Source: an uncultured Methanobrevibacter sp.
GTDB lineage: Archaea; Methanobacteriota; Methanobacteria; Methanobacteriales; Methanobacteriaceae
Length of the DNA stretch: 64,000 bases
Assembly (NCBI RefSeq): GCF_937881195.1
Contig: NZ_CALGFC010000065.1
Location: forward strand, 1 to 64,000
Direction of reading: 5' to 3'
Part shown: piece by piece, positions 46,207 to 55,099 of the stretch
Position numbering within the stretch: position 1 is the first letter of the stretch
Layout: each line of letters opens with the position of its first letter
Notes under the pieces: model-generated
What the model saw: the letters and a program-made list of their open reading frames with translations, nothing else
What the model was told of the DNA's origin: nothing
Database searches by the model: none
Made by a program: the position numbers and the translations under genes

Positions 46207-47316
46207 CCATCCTCATTTTTATAATTTTTATTTATAATTAAATATTAAAAAAATTATATTACTCTATCAATTGTATTTTATAGAAATTATTTAACAATAT
46301 ATATTTTTAATATAAACTAATATATCATATAATGTTAATAATATATAAAATATGAATATTAATTATATAATCATGAAATTTTTTTATAAATGAAAAAACA
46401 AAAAGTAATACTTTTTTATTATTTATTAAAAAAATAAATATTATTAATAATTGCTTAAATTGATTTTTAATGGAAAAAAGCTCATTTAACCAACAATATA
46501 ATAATAAAATAGACAGAAAAAGTAATACTTTATTATAAAAAATAAAAAAATTTCTACACTAACTACAATTAAAAAAATTAAATTCATTTCTTCATGCTTA
46601 TTTTTAAGATTAAATGAAAATTAAAAATCTTTAGTGAACATTATCAAAATATAAAAACTCTAAATAATATTTATGGCAAAATTAGATAATTAATTGCATT
46701 ATGACTTTAATAAAAAACTCCAAACCATATCTACTAATTCAATTTAAAAAGCTATGAAAAAATATTTAAAACAAATAATTAAACCTTTTTCAGAAACTAA
46801 CCTTAAAAAATCAAAAATTAGATGAATATAATTTAAATAATTATTTTTATTAAAAAATTACATTAAAAATACAAAATAAATGTAATAAACTGATAAAAAA
46901 CTAAATAAAGTACTTTTTAGATTTTTATTAATTACAATATATAAAAATTTTAAAATAAAGTGTAAAAGAATATCAAAGCATTATTTAAGTAATCTAAGCA
47001 TGGAATATAGGCTTTATTATAATAGATTACACCTTAAAAAAAAAAGGATTTATTATAAAATAAATTTTATAAAAAAATAAAAGTAAAAATAGTATTAGAA
47101 TTATATTTTAAAAAAATGTAATTTCAACTTTTTCAATGAAATTTTATCAAAATAAAAGAGGTATTTTTAGATATAAACGCTTAACGAAGGGATTACACTT
47201 TAAATATTTAAAAATCAAAAAGTATAATTTTTTACAAAAATATTCAAAAAAAATCAAAGCATTTGCATATAAAGTTCATTATAACAGCACAAAAGTGTGA
47301 GGAATAGTATTATCAA
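46207..47316. other. 1.1-kb noncoding block, candidate origin/regulatory region of the element
   Basis: There is no supported ORF. The 17-bp palindrome AAAAAGTAATACTTTTT is at 46,400-46,416, and a near copy is at 46,517-46,533. AAAGTGTAA-type motifs occur at about 46,960 (forward) and 47,025 and 47,195 (reverse, GATTACAC), and ATCAAAGCATT at about 46,972 and 47,253. Repeated motifs beside the replication-helicase gene make this the best place to look for a replication origin, but iterons are not regular. Confidence 0.45.
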
Positions 47317-49038
47317 CTATTCATCACTTAATTCATTCCATTTATTAATAATCTTATATATATCTGGATAAAATCTTTTAGAAGTATTGTCTATATTAGA
47401 TACATTAGTGCTATATCTAGAATCCCAAAAACCAAAGACGCCCCTAATAGCATTTAAAAGAGGCACAGGTTTTATTTTACCTTTAGACATATAAGAAGTA
47501 ATATCTAATCCCTCTTTTTTAGCTAATTTAATACATAGCCTATTTAATTCATCAGTATAAATAATATCGGTAGATATCCTAGTATCAGAAGAATTATCAG
47601 ATACTAATTCACTAACCAGGAAATTCAAAGGCATTGTATGTTTATTTAATATCAATTCGGTTTTTTCAAAAGATTCCTTTGCTAAAAAGTCTTTATCATT
47701 GAAAACCATTTTTTTATAGGATTCTATAGAATTATAAATTAACCATTCAATTTCTTCAGGAATATTAAGAATATCTGCAAGTAAATCTTTATTTTCATCT
47801 AAAGTGCCACGAAATTTATGTTTAAATTCTATAATTATAATTCTATCCATTAATGCAGAATCAAGATTTTTAAACCTTGGAATTTTATTAGCAACTAGAA
47901 TACTCTTAGGAACTTCATCTTTATCAATTAAAATTGGATTTTTAAACTTGGGATTGACTTGTAAATCGTCATATCCAGTTTGCTGTTTTAAAATCGCAAT
48001 ATTTTCCACTATACCATCATCCGAATCCCTGATAATATTTAAATGTTTTCCCAACAATGCAGATGTCCCATGAGGCGTATTCATATCCTGTAATTTCAAA
48101 TCTGTCGTTTTATTAACACCGAAAATTTTGGTAATTATATTTAATAATACAGATTTTCCAGAACCTCCAATTCCAGTTATTATAGGAAGTATAGTTCTTT
48201 TATTGCCAGAAGTAAATAAATATCCAATAATTTCAAGGACTTTTTGAACTTCTTTCTCTGTTTCTTCAATAGAATCTCTTTTTAAAGAGGTATGGAGGAA
48301 TTCTTTAATTAATCCAGCATTAGCATTGGAATTATAATTAAATTTACTTTCAATTACAGTAAAAACTGGTTCTTCATATTCAACTATGCTTAATTTATCC
48401 ATATCATACAAGCAGTTATCAAATTTAACAATATTATGTTTTGGTGTTAGTCTTTTATCAATATGTGATAATGCTATTTTTATATCATTGTCATTAGTAT
48501 TATAATCACCAACATAATCTGCTGCAATTTTTTTTACCTCATCAAAGCTTAAATTAACATAGCCATTAGACTTTTTATCTAATTTATATATCAAATGTGA
48601 ATCTTTTGAAAGTATAATACCTCCATATTCACCTAGTAATTCTCCCAAAATTCTATGGGATTTATTAATATTTTTTCTTTCATCTAATAAATTAATAAGT
48701 TCTTTTTTTAATGATTCAAAAGATTTGAAACTTTTTGATTCATTGAAATTCTTTTTATTCTTTTCAAAAAGTAATTGAGATTTTTCTTTAGTTTTATCAA
48801 AAAGCCCATTAACAGCTTCTTGACTAAGATTACTTTTATAATTTAAATGTTTGATTATTTCTTTACCTAGAATACTTCTAGTAGTTAAAGATGATGGTTT
48901 TAAACCCTCATAATCACATATTTCATTGCCATTTCTTCTAAAGACATATTTTAATTTACTATTACCAATAGGTTCTAAAAATAAATTAACTTCATCATTT
49001 AATTTAATATAATCAATTTTTTTTGTTTTATCTTCCAT
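47317..49038 (-). CDS. SF3 (D5/P4-type) replication helicase
   Basis: The 573-residue protein has a D5_N-like region (about 225-285) before an SF3 helicase core with Walker A GIGGSGKSVLL (289-299), a Walker B-like HLNIIRDSDDG, the motif SILVANKIPRF with a polar Asn, and MDRIIIIEFKHKF. A wHTH-like C-terminal region follows. Such proteins unwind plasmid or viral origins in archaea and phages. The N-terminal 200 residues lack a recognisable primase active site, so priming may come from the host. ATG 49,038. It marks the element as formerly or conditionally self-replicating. Confidence 0.87.
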   Translation of the reverse strand: MEDKTKKIDYIKLNDEVNLFLEPIGNSKLKYVFRRNGNEICDYEGLKPSSLTTRSILGKEIIKHLNYKSNLSQEAVNGLFDKTKEKSQLLFEKNKKNFNESKSFKSFESLKKELINLLDERKNINKSHRILGELLGEYGGIILSKDSHLIYKLDKKSNGYVNLSFDEVKKIAADYVGDYNTNDNDIKIALSHIDKRLTPKHNIVKFDNCLYDMDKLSIVEYEEPVFTVIESKFNYNSNANAGLIKEFLHTSLKRDSIEETEKEVQKVLEIIGYLFTSGNKRTILPIITGIGGSGKSVLLNIITKIFGVNKTTDLKLQDMNTPHGTSALLGKHLNIIRDSDDGIVENIAILKQQTGYDDLQVNPKFKNPILIDKDEVPKSILVANKIPRFKNLDSALMDRIIIIEFKHKFRGTLDENKDLLADILNIPEEIEWLIYNSIESYKKMVFNDKDFLAKESFEKTELILNKHTMPLNFLVSELVSDNSSDTRISTDIIYTDELNRLCIKLAKKEGLDITSYMSKGKIKPVPLLNAIRGVFGFWDSRYSTNVSNIDNTSKRFYPDIYKIINKWNELSDE

Positions 49039-50023
49039 TTTTTATCATTTCTTCATTATATCACCATTAATGCAGCCACTTAACATTTTTATTCTCCCAA
49101 ACTGCAATTTTATACGAATTTAGATACTTATTCTAAATTCACGGGATTTTATTACAAAAGAAATTTCTTATCACTTTATTAGACAATATTTTATTTTGTA
49201 AACTTCGAGTAACCTTATAAAATGGATTTTAATATAAAGTATCGAATATATCTTATCTTATTTAACATATCTATTTTATATTGAATTAATTTGTTTGAAC
49301 TTTTAAAATAGCATTTCGACGATTAATTTCACTGCAAAATAAAGTTTAATAATAGTTTTAACACTGTAGAACTGCTAAAAAAAAAGTTTTATTACTATGA
49401 AAACTATTAGAATTAATGAAATAACTAATATAAAAAATAATTTTCAATATGCATATCATAATAAAATATATTAATAAACAAAAGTAATTAAAATTACTAT
49501 ACAATATTATCTAGTTCATGCTATTTAAATCTTTCTATTTTAAAAAATAAGAATTAAAATGAATGATTAGATAGTAATATAGATTTTCCATCATATATAA
49601 ACCTTTCTATCAACAACAATAGAAAATAGTAACTCCATAAAATACTATTAAAATAACCAAAAGATACTAAAAAATATTAAAACCAATATAATAAAAATTA
49701 ATATCTGATTATTTTATAAAAAATAGGAAATTTTTAAATAATTAAAGAGCATGATAATTAGAATATAGAAATTTGTTATTAAATGGATAATCGATTACTA
49801 AGATTAAAAAACAAAAATAATTATCACCTAATAGTACAAAAAATAAATTATCAATCTAAACAAATCAATCACAAAGAAAAGATAAATTATAAAAATAATA
49901 TAGATTAAGCAAGAAAATATTAATTAAATATTTAAATAAAAACTTTGTATTTGAATTTATTTTCTATAAAAAAAATTGTTTTTCATTGATTAATTTTTAT
50001 ATAATAAAAAAAATTATAAAAAG
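49039..50023. other. noncoding region between integrase and helicase genes
   Basis: Almost 1 kb with no supported gene. A perfect hairpin GAATTTAGA-N7-TCTAAATTC lies at 49,116-49,140, about 80 bases before the helicase start, and may be an operator. The rest is AT-rich. Confidence 0.5.
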
Positions 50024-51226
50024 TTAAGATTTTAAAATTAGCTGTTTTTTATTAGTTAACAAAATATCAACTGATTCTTTTATTTTCATTATTTCAGTTT
50101 CTAAAGAATCATTTTCTGTTTTAGTTTTTTGTTTATTTTTATCAATTATTAGATAAGGAATTAAAGCTTCATATGTTTGCCTTAGTGGGTTATTTGACCC
50201 ATCAACATCATCTATTGCATCATAAACTTCTGAATTATTCATATTTGGAGGGGTATGACCAGTAAATATTGAAATAAAATCTAATTCTGTGTATTTATCA
50301 TTTTTAACTACAATATTTGTGATGTTTCTTCTACAGGTTGTTGAAAATAACTTCCTTAAATTATGTGCTCGAAACTTGCCATAATATCCATTTTTATCCA
50401 TACCTGTATTAAGTTTCTCATTTATTCGTTGGAATATTTTTATTATTGCATTGCTTTTCAAAAATCCCTTGTTTAAATAGCTATGGAATAGTGGAGTTTT
50501 TGGTTTTACTGAAATATTATTTTTTATTCTTTCTTTTAAGTATTGGAATATATGTTGTGTACATTCTCCAGTATTGTATGTAATGCAAACATTTCCTCTG
50601 TTTGATGTCTTGGCAGGTTTGAAGTCGTAACATGGCACGATTTCATATGGATTTAAAAGTAGTAAATTTTCTAATGTACCATCATGATATATTTCGGTTG
50701 CATTTAAAAAGTCTTGGATTGTGAAACTTACTGCATCTCCTTCCCTCATCCCTGAAGTAGCTAATAATGTAACTATGGCTTTATCTCTAGGATTTATACA
50801 GTATTTTAAACTTTTTTTAACATCATTCCATGTTGGTAAATCTCTTGTTCGTGTTCTTTCATGTATTACATTAAAATTTAAGGGTTTGGGTAGCTCTATA
50901 TTATATTCATTGAATAAACATCTGAAGGTGATTAATTTGGTTTTCTTTGTTCTCTCAGAGTTTCCGGTTGTGTCTAGATAGTTACTATATAAAAATTGAT
51001 ATTTGTTTATTTTTCGTTCATCTAGCTCTAATATCTTTGGATTTCCATTATTATCAAGAAATGGTTGTTGTTCAGCTCTTGATTCTTTTATAAATTGTGT
51101 TAGTGTTTTTTCAAATAGCTGATATAATTCATTGAAAACAATATCATACATTTTTATTCGTTGATAAGAAACTTTTCTTCTTTTTACAAGTTGCATTAAT
51201 TTTTCATCATTTTTCGTGAATTTCAA
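50024..51226 (-). CDS. int: tyrosine integrase of the element
   Basis: The 400-residue integrase has an N-terminal arm and core-binding region (1-125) and a catalytic domain: Arg161 in SGMREGDA, a Lys in the PAKTSNRGN hairpin, His288-x2-Arg291 (HNLRKLF), His324 (FTGHTPP) and Tyr335. The C-terminus adds a short coiled coil. It is not split by the att site, unlike SSV-type integrases. The stop-to-att distance is on the far side; its start codon, TTG 51,226, lies 43 bases from the right att copy. It should catalyse insertion and, with a partner, excision. Confidence 0.9.
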   Translation of the reverse strand: MKFTKNDEKLMQLVKRRKVSYQRIKMYDIVFNELYQLFEKTLTQFIKESRAEQQPFLDNNGNPKILELDERKINKYQFLYSNYLDTTGNSERTKKTKLITFRCLFNEYNIELPKPLNFNVIHERTRTRDLPTWNDVKKSLKYCINPRDKAIVTLLATSGMREGDAVSFTIQDFLNATEIYHDGTLENLLLLNPYEIVPCYDFKPAKTSNRGNVCITYNTGECTQHIFQYLKERIKNNISVKPKTPLFHSYLNKGFLKSNAIIKIFQRINEKLNTGMDKNGYYGKFRAHNLRKLFSTTCRRNITNIVVKNDKYTELDFISIFTGHTPPNMNNSEVYDAIDDVDGSNNPLRQTYEALIPYLIIDKNKQKTKTENDSLETEIMKIKESVDILLTNKKQLILKS

Positions 51227-51268
51227 TTTAATTACCTTTCTATCCTTTTAAGACAGAAAGAACAAAAG

Positions 51269-51360
51269 AAATTATTCATTCATTTCTTTCAATCTTTGAA
51301 TTTCTTCAGCATGATGTTTTAAGGTTAATCCGTTAGCTGGTTTAGCTACAGTAACATGAT
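51269..51360 (-). repeat. right attachment site (attR) within the target gene 3' end
   Basis: This is the second copy of the 92-bp direct repeat. It includes the stop codon and last 29 codons of the 198-residue target protein, so insertion of the element restores the reading frame exactly. The similarity ends at 51,360, where target-gene sequence continues. Confidence 0.9.
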
Positions 51361-51868
51361 GATCTTTTTCAAGTTTATATATTAAAAATTTATCATTTTC
51401 AAGTTTAATAGAACCATTTGAATCTTCAAGTTCTAATTCATTTATTTCATCAACTATATTTTTATATTCCTTTTCTTCTTCATTAATTAAATCATCAAGA
51501 TTTTGTCCTTGAAGTTCTATATTTAGCTGTATAGAAAGAGCAACAATACCATTAACTTCTTTTCCATTCATTTCAAAAGTTGAATTTCTAATTTCATTCA
51601 TATTAGATAAAACATGTTCTTTTGTAGTTTCAGTAGCTGGAATCTCATTAGAAGTCCCAATTAGATTTATTTTATAATCATTTTTCCAATTTCCTATTTT
51701 ATATATTGCATAATTGATATCATTAAATGAAATATCAATGTTTTCAGGAATTGCATTATTATTCAAATTATTGTTATTCTTATTTTTATTCTTATTTTTA
51801 TTATCTAAATTATTGTTATTCTTATTTTTATTCTTATTTTTATTATCTAAATTATTATTATTTTTCAT
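51272..51868 (-). CDS. target gene: Asn/Lys-repeat protein of unknown function
   Basis: A 198-residue protein. Its N-terminus is a low-complexity repeat (two 14-residue units of the N-N-L-D-N-K-N-K type), followed by an alpha/beta domain (INYAIYKIGNWKNDYKINLI, then GIVALSIQLNIELQGQ, and a helical stretch). A paralogue lies at 54.0-54.7 kb with the same core (NYAIYKLGRWKNNYKINLLG). No function is known. ATG 51,868 follows GAGGTATAAAA. The gene is intact despite carrying the integration site at its end. Confidence 0.72.
   Translation of the reverse strand: MKNNNNLDNKNKNKNKNNNNLDNKNKNKNKNNNNLNNNAIPENIDISFNDINYAIYKIGNWKNDYKINLIGTSNEIPATETTKEHVLSNMNEIRNSTFEMNGKEVNGIVALSIQLNIELQGQNLDDLINEEEKEYKNIVDEINELELEDSNGSIKLENDKFLIYKLEKDHHVTVAKPANGLTLKHHAEEIQRLKEMNE
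51765..51848 (-). repeat. 42-bp in-frame tandem repeat
   Basis: Two perfect 42-bp units (51,765-51,806 and 51,807-51,848), with a partial third, encode the Asn/Lys-rich N-terminus of the target protein. The 14-codon unit keeps the frame. Confidence 0.85.
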
Positions 51869-52100
51869 TTTTATACCTCTAAAAAACCTAAAATTAAATT
51901 ATATAAATTAAATTAAATATTAAACTAAATTATGACTATTTTTTCTACCATATTAATTATCTTAGTTATCTTAATTACATTAATTATAATTAAGTACATC
52001 AAATATCCATTCATTCCAATTTTAATATATTAAATATTATTTTTAATTATTAGATATTAATATATAATTTTATTAATATAACTATTAATAGGTGTATCTT

Positions 52101-52952
52101 ATGAAACTAAAAATAGCTTTGTGTCAAATGAATGTGATTGATAATAAGGAAAAAAACATTACAAAAGCTATATCCATGATAAAAAACGCTAAAAAAGAAG
52201 GTGCAGATATAGCTATTTTACCAGAAATGTTTAATTGCCCTTATGATAATGAAAAATTTAAAGAGTATGCCGAATTTGTTGAAGACAGCTACACTCTAAA
52301 ATCAATAGCTGATATTAGTAAAAATAATAATATATATGTTTTAGCGGGTTCTATACCTGAAAAAAAGATCATTAATGAAACAAACGAGGAAAAGATATAT
52401 AACACTAGTTTTTTATTTAATGATAATGGGAAAATTTTAGGTTATCATAGAAAAATGCATTTATTTGATATAGATGTTAAAGATAAGATTTATTTTAAAG
52501 AATCTGATACTTTGGACCATGGAGATAAGGTTACTGTTATTGATACAGAATCCAAAATTGGAAAAATAGGAATCGGTATTTGTTATGATATTCGGTTTTT
52601 AGAGCTTTCAAGAATTATGGCTCTTGAAGGGGCCAAAATTTTAATATATCCAGGGGCATTTAATTTAACTACTGGTCCCGCTCATTGGGAATTATTATTT
52701 AAATCTCGAGCTCTTGACAATCAAGTTTTTACAATTGGTGTTTCACCATGTCTTAATGAGTTCAACAATTACCATACTTATGGCCATTCCATAGTTTGTA
52801 ATCCTTGGGGAGAAGTTATTAAACAAGGTAGCTATGAAGAAGAACTTTTAATAGTAGATATAGATCTTGATGAAATAGATAATACAAGAGAAGAAATTCC
52901 AATCCTAAAAAATCGTAGAGAAGATATTTACAAGTTAGAAAAAGTTATTTAA
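52101..52952 (+). CDS. carbon-nitrogen hydrolase (nitrilase superfamily amidase)
   Basis: The enzyme hydrolyses an amide or nitrile. The Glu-Lys-Cys triad is clear: Glu42 (LPEMFN), Lys118 (HRKMHLFD) and Cys161 (GIGICYDIRF). The order and spacing resemble omega-amidase (Nit2) type members, which deamidate alpha-ketoglutaramate, but the true substrate is not shown. ATG 52,101 follows GGTG; a GTG at 52,092 is less likely. The 283 residues are complete, and it has its own promoter. Confidence 0.86.
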   Translation: MKLKIALCQMNVIDNKEKNITKAISMIKNAKKEGADIAILPEMFNCPYDNEKFKEYAEFVEDSYTLKSIADISKNNNIYVLAGSIPEKKIINETNEEKIYNTSFLFNDNGKILGYHRKMHLFDIDVKDKIYFKESDTLDHGDKVTVIDTESKIGKIGIGICYDIRFLELSRIMALEGAKILIYPGAFNLTTGPAHWELLFKSRALDNQVFTIGVSPCLNEFNNYHTYGHSIVCNPWGEVIKQGSYEEELLIVDIDLDEIDNTREEIPILKNRREDIYKLEKVI

Positions 52953-53384
52953 AAAATTTGTATACAATAGAATCAAATTGAAAAGAGAGTTGTTCTTAAA
53001 CATATAGCTAAATAAAGTTGATATAAATGCCAAAGATGATATAAAAAAGAGGAGGTAACTTTTTTAACCATATACTTAAGAACATTGAGTGATATGATGT
53101 AATTTTTTGGAGGATTACACCAACAATTATAATATTATTTTTAATAGCATATAAATGTTTAGGTGTGCCTAAATATTTATTATTTAAAAAAATTTGTTTA
53201 AGAAAAATTTTGTAAAAATTGGTAAATATAATAATTTCATTAAATATCATTCAATTAGTTTTCAATAACTTCCCAATATATACTAATAATTTTAAAGAAG
53301 AAATGGTTAATAACTTTGTAAAAATCAATTTATTTAATATATATTTTAACTAGATATTTAATTATAATCAATAGGAAATATAAC
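52953..53384. other. intergenic region with inverted repeat and metal-type box
   Basis: GTTCTTAAACATAT (52,992-53,005) and ATATACTTAAGAAC (53,070-53,083) form a nearly perfect inverted repeat around a GGAGGT-containing loop. The DtxR-like box at 53,158-53,173 and the next gene's TATA-like ATTTAATATATATTTT (about 53,330) follow. An 80-codon minus-strand frame here has no start signal and contains the box, so I do not call it a gene. Confidence 0.5.
53158..53173. promoter_or_regulatory. DtxR/IdeR-like box 1
   Basis: TTTAGGTGTGCCTAAA has 6-bp inverted arms TTTAGG/CCTAAA around four bases, like iron- or manganese-responsive DtxR-family operators. It is followed by TATTTATTA, similar to what follows box 2 at 54,881. 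It lies 212 bases upstream of the PPOX-like gene. Confidence 0.5.
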
Positions 53385-53876
53385 ATGAATAGAAAAGAAA
53401 AAGAAGTGAAAAATATAGAAGATATAATAAATATAATCAAAAAATGTGAAGTATGTAGAATTGCTTTGTTTGATGATGAATATCCCTATATAATACCACT
53501 TAATTTTGGATATTTTTATGACAAAGATAGCCAAAAATTAGAATTATATTTTCATGGAGCTAATACTGGAAAAAAATTGGATATTATTAAAAATAACAAC
53601 AAAGCAGGATTTGAGATGGATGTTTATTTAGATGTAACTAAAAAAGATTCGCCTTGTAGTTATACTATGGAATTTGAAAGTATCTGTGGAAATGGAGAAA
53701 TCAAAATATTATCTGAAAAAGAAAAATTAAAAGGACTAAGATATATAATGAAGCAATACACAGAAAAAAGCTTTAATGATGATGATTTTAAATTAAAAAC
53801 AGTGAATTCAACCACAGTTTTTAGATTAGAAGTTAAAGAAATTAGTGGTAAATCATCATTTATTAATAAAAATTAG
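53385..53876 (+). CDS. pyridoxamine 5'-phosphate oxidase-like (NimA-type) flavoprotein
   Basis: The 163-residue protein has the PPOX/NimA split-barrel pattern: an N-terminal helix, CRIALFDDEYPYIIPLNFGY, LYFHGANTGKKLDIIKNN and the later CSYTMEFESICGNGEIKIL. Members bind FMN or F420 and reduce small substrates such as nitroimidazoles, or store flavin. The substrate here is unknown. ATG 53,385 follows AATAGGAAATATAAC. It stands alone and may be controlled by the DtxR-like box upstream. Confidence 0.82.
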   Translation: MNRKEKEVKNIEDIINIIKKCEVCRIALFDDEYPYIIPLNFGYFYDKDSQKLELYFHGANTGKKLDIIKNNNKAGFEMDVYLDVTKKDSPCSYTMEFESICGNGEIKILSEKEKLKGLRYIMKQYTEKSFNDDDFKLKTVNSTTVFRLEVKEISGKSSFINKN

Positions 53877-54027
53877 CTAAAAGTTTTTAAATTTGTGTTC
53901 AAAAATATTCCTTTAAATTTTTAAAATATTCTTTTCAAATTTTTAAAATATTTTTTTATATGAGGTAAATAAATTGTTTAAATAAAAATATAAAATCCTA
54001 ATATTCCTGTAAAAAAAATATAAAATT

Positions 54028-54750
54028 CTAAAATCCACTTAGTTTTATTTTACTTAAATGAACTGTGCTGTTTTTTCTTGTGAATTCATTAACTGGTCTT
54101 GATAAAATAGCTCCATGACAGTTTTCTTTTAGTTTATAAATAAGAAATTCATTATTATTTATTTCAATAGAATCTGAAGAACTTTCTAACTCCAATGAGT
54201 TTAATTCTTCTTTAATATGATAATACTCAGCTTCCTCATTTTCAATTAATTCAGTTATGTCTTCATCTTTAAATCCATTAAATTTAATAGCTAATCCAAT
54301 CATCCCATTAATTTTTAATCCCATAAAGTCAAAAGTATATTTCCTAATTTCTTCAATTATGTTTAATGATTTATTTTTAGTTATTTCATTTGCAGGAATT
54401 TCATTATCAATACCTAATAAATTTATTTTATAGTTATTTTTCCATCTTCCCAATTTATAAATTGCATAATTCTGATCATTGAAATATATTATTTTATCTT
54501 CATCAAAATCAAAGCTATTAGCACACTTACAAGATACTCCACAAATCCCTTTACAAGAACACTTGGAATTTTTCCCACATTTCAATTTAGATTTAGAATT
54601 TGAATTTGAATTTTGATTTTGATTTTGATTTTGATTTTGATTTTGATTTAAACCAAAATTATAATTATTATATTTTTTAGTATTAAGTTTAATATAAGTG
54701 TTTAAATTAGATTTAATATTGTTTTTAGAATTAATATTCTTATTAATCAT
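54028..54750 (-). CDS. cysteine-rich paralogue of the att target protein
   Basis: A 240-residue protein. Its N-terminus includes a NQNQ repeat and then a cysteine-rich segment CGKNSKCSCKGICGVSCKCA (about 58-78) with seven cysteines, fit for metal binding. The core (about 90-235) matches the protein encoded at 51.3-51.9 kb (NYAIYKLGRWKNNYKINLLG, then EIPANEITKN). The C-terminus differs, so the att sequence is not present here. ATG 54,750 follows GGGGTAT. A DtxR-like box 130 bases upstream suggests metal regulation. Confidence 0.7.
   Translation of the reverse strand: MINKNINSKNNIKSNLNTYIKLNTKKYNNYNFGLNQNQNQNQNQNQNSNSNSKSKLKCGKNSKCSCKGICGVSCKCANSFDFDEDKIIYFNDQNYAIYKLGRWKNNYKINLLGIDNEIPANEITKNKSLNIIEEIRKYTFDFMGLKINGMIGLAIKFNGFKDEDITELIENEEAEYYHIKEELNSLELESSSDSIEINNNEFLIYKLKENCHGAILSRPVNEFTRKNSTVHLSKIKLSGF
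54612..54651 (-). repeat. six-base NQ-coding repeat
   Basis: A hexamer GATTTT (AAAATC on the coding strand) is repeated about six times in frame and encodes alternating Asn and Gln. Confidence 0.75.
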
Positions 54751-54880
54751 GATATCTATACCCCATTACCTGAAACAAAGTTGATTTTTAGTCTATTTTT
54801 ATATTTATTTTATTTTTATTTTTTTATTATAAATAAAAAACCAAATAATATATCTTAAAAATTAATTTATAATTATAAAA

Positions 54881-54896
54881 TTTAGGTATGCCTAAA
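54881..54896. promoter_or_regulatory. DtxR/IdeR-like box 2
   Basis: TTTAGGTATGCCTAAA has the same arms as box 1 at 53,158, with centre TATG. It lies 131 bases before the start of the cysteine-rich gene. The surrounding 54,751-55,099 is otherwise AT-rich without a gene. Confidence 0.55.
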
Positions 54897-55099
54897 TATT
54901 TGTTATGGGAGTATATAAATATTATGGAAAATTAAAATCAAAAAAATATTTGGAGATAATCATTTTATAAATAAACAGTCACAATTTTTATAAAATCATT
55001 ATTTATAAAAAAATTAAAATATATAACATAATTAAAAATAATAATTATAATTTAAAAAAACCAATATATAAAAATAAAAAGAAAAAATAAATGAAAAGG

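Larger units (their letters stand above)
29797..51360. mobile_element. integrated element bounded by 92-bp att repeats
   Basis: A perfect 92-bp direct repeat at 29,797-29,888 and 51,269-51,360 bounds about 21.5 kb. The right copy is the 3' end, including the stop codon, of an intact gene; the left copy is an orphan fragment. A tyrosine integrase lies 43 bases inside the right copy, and an SF3 replication helicase is next to it. Cargo includes HamAB, TIR-STAND, HNH and GIY-YIG genes and several small membrane proteins. No capsid, portal or terminase gene is recognisable, so an integrative plasmid-like element or a satellite is more likely than a full provirus. Confidence 0.85.

Noticed and set aside
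50024..51226. SSV-type integrase split by the att site
   Set aside because: The integrase gene is complete (400 residues, all catalytic residues) and lies outside the 92-bp repeat.
53008..53250. Minus-strand open frame of 80 codons
   Set aside because: It contains the DtxR-like box and one arm-pair of an inverted repeat, has no start signal and has shadow-like composition.
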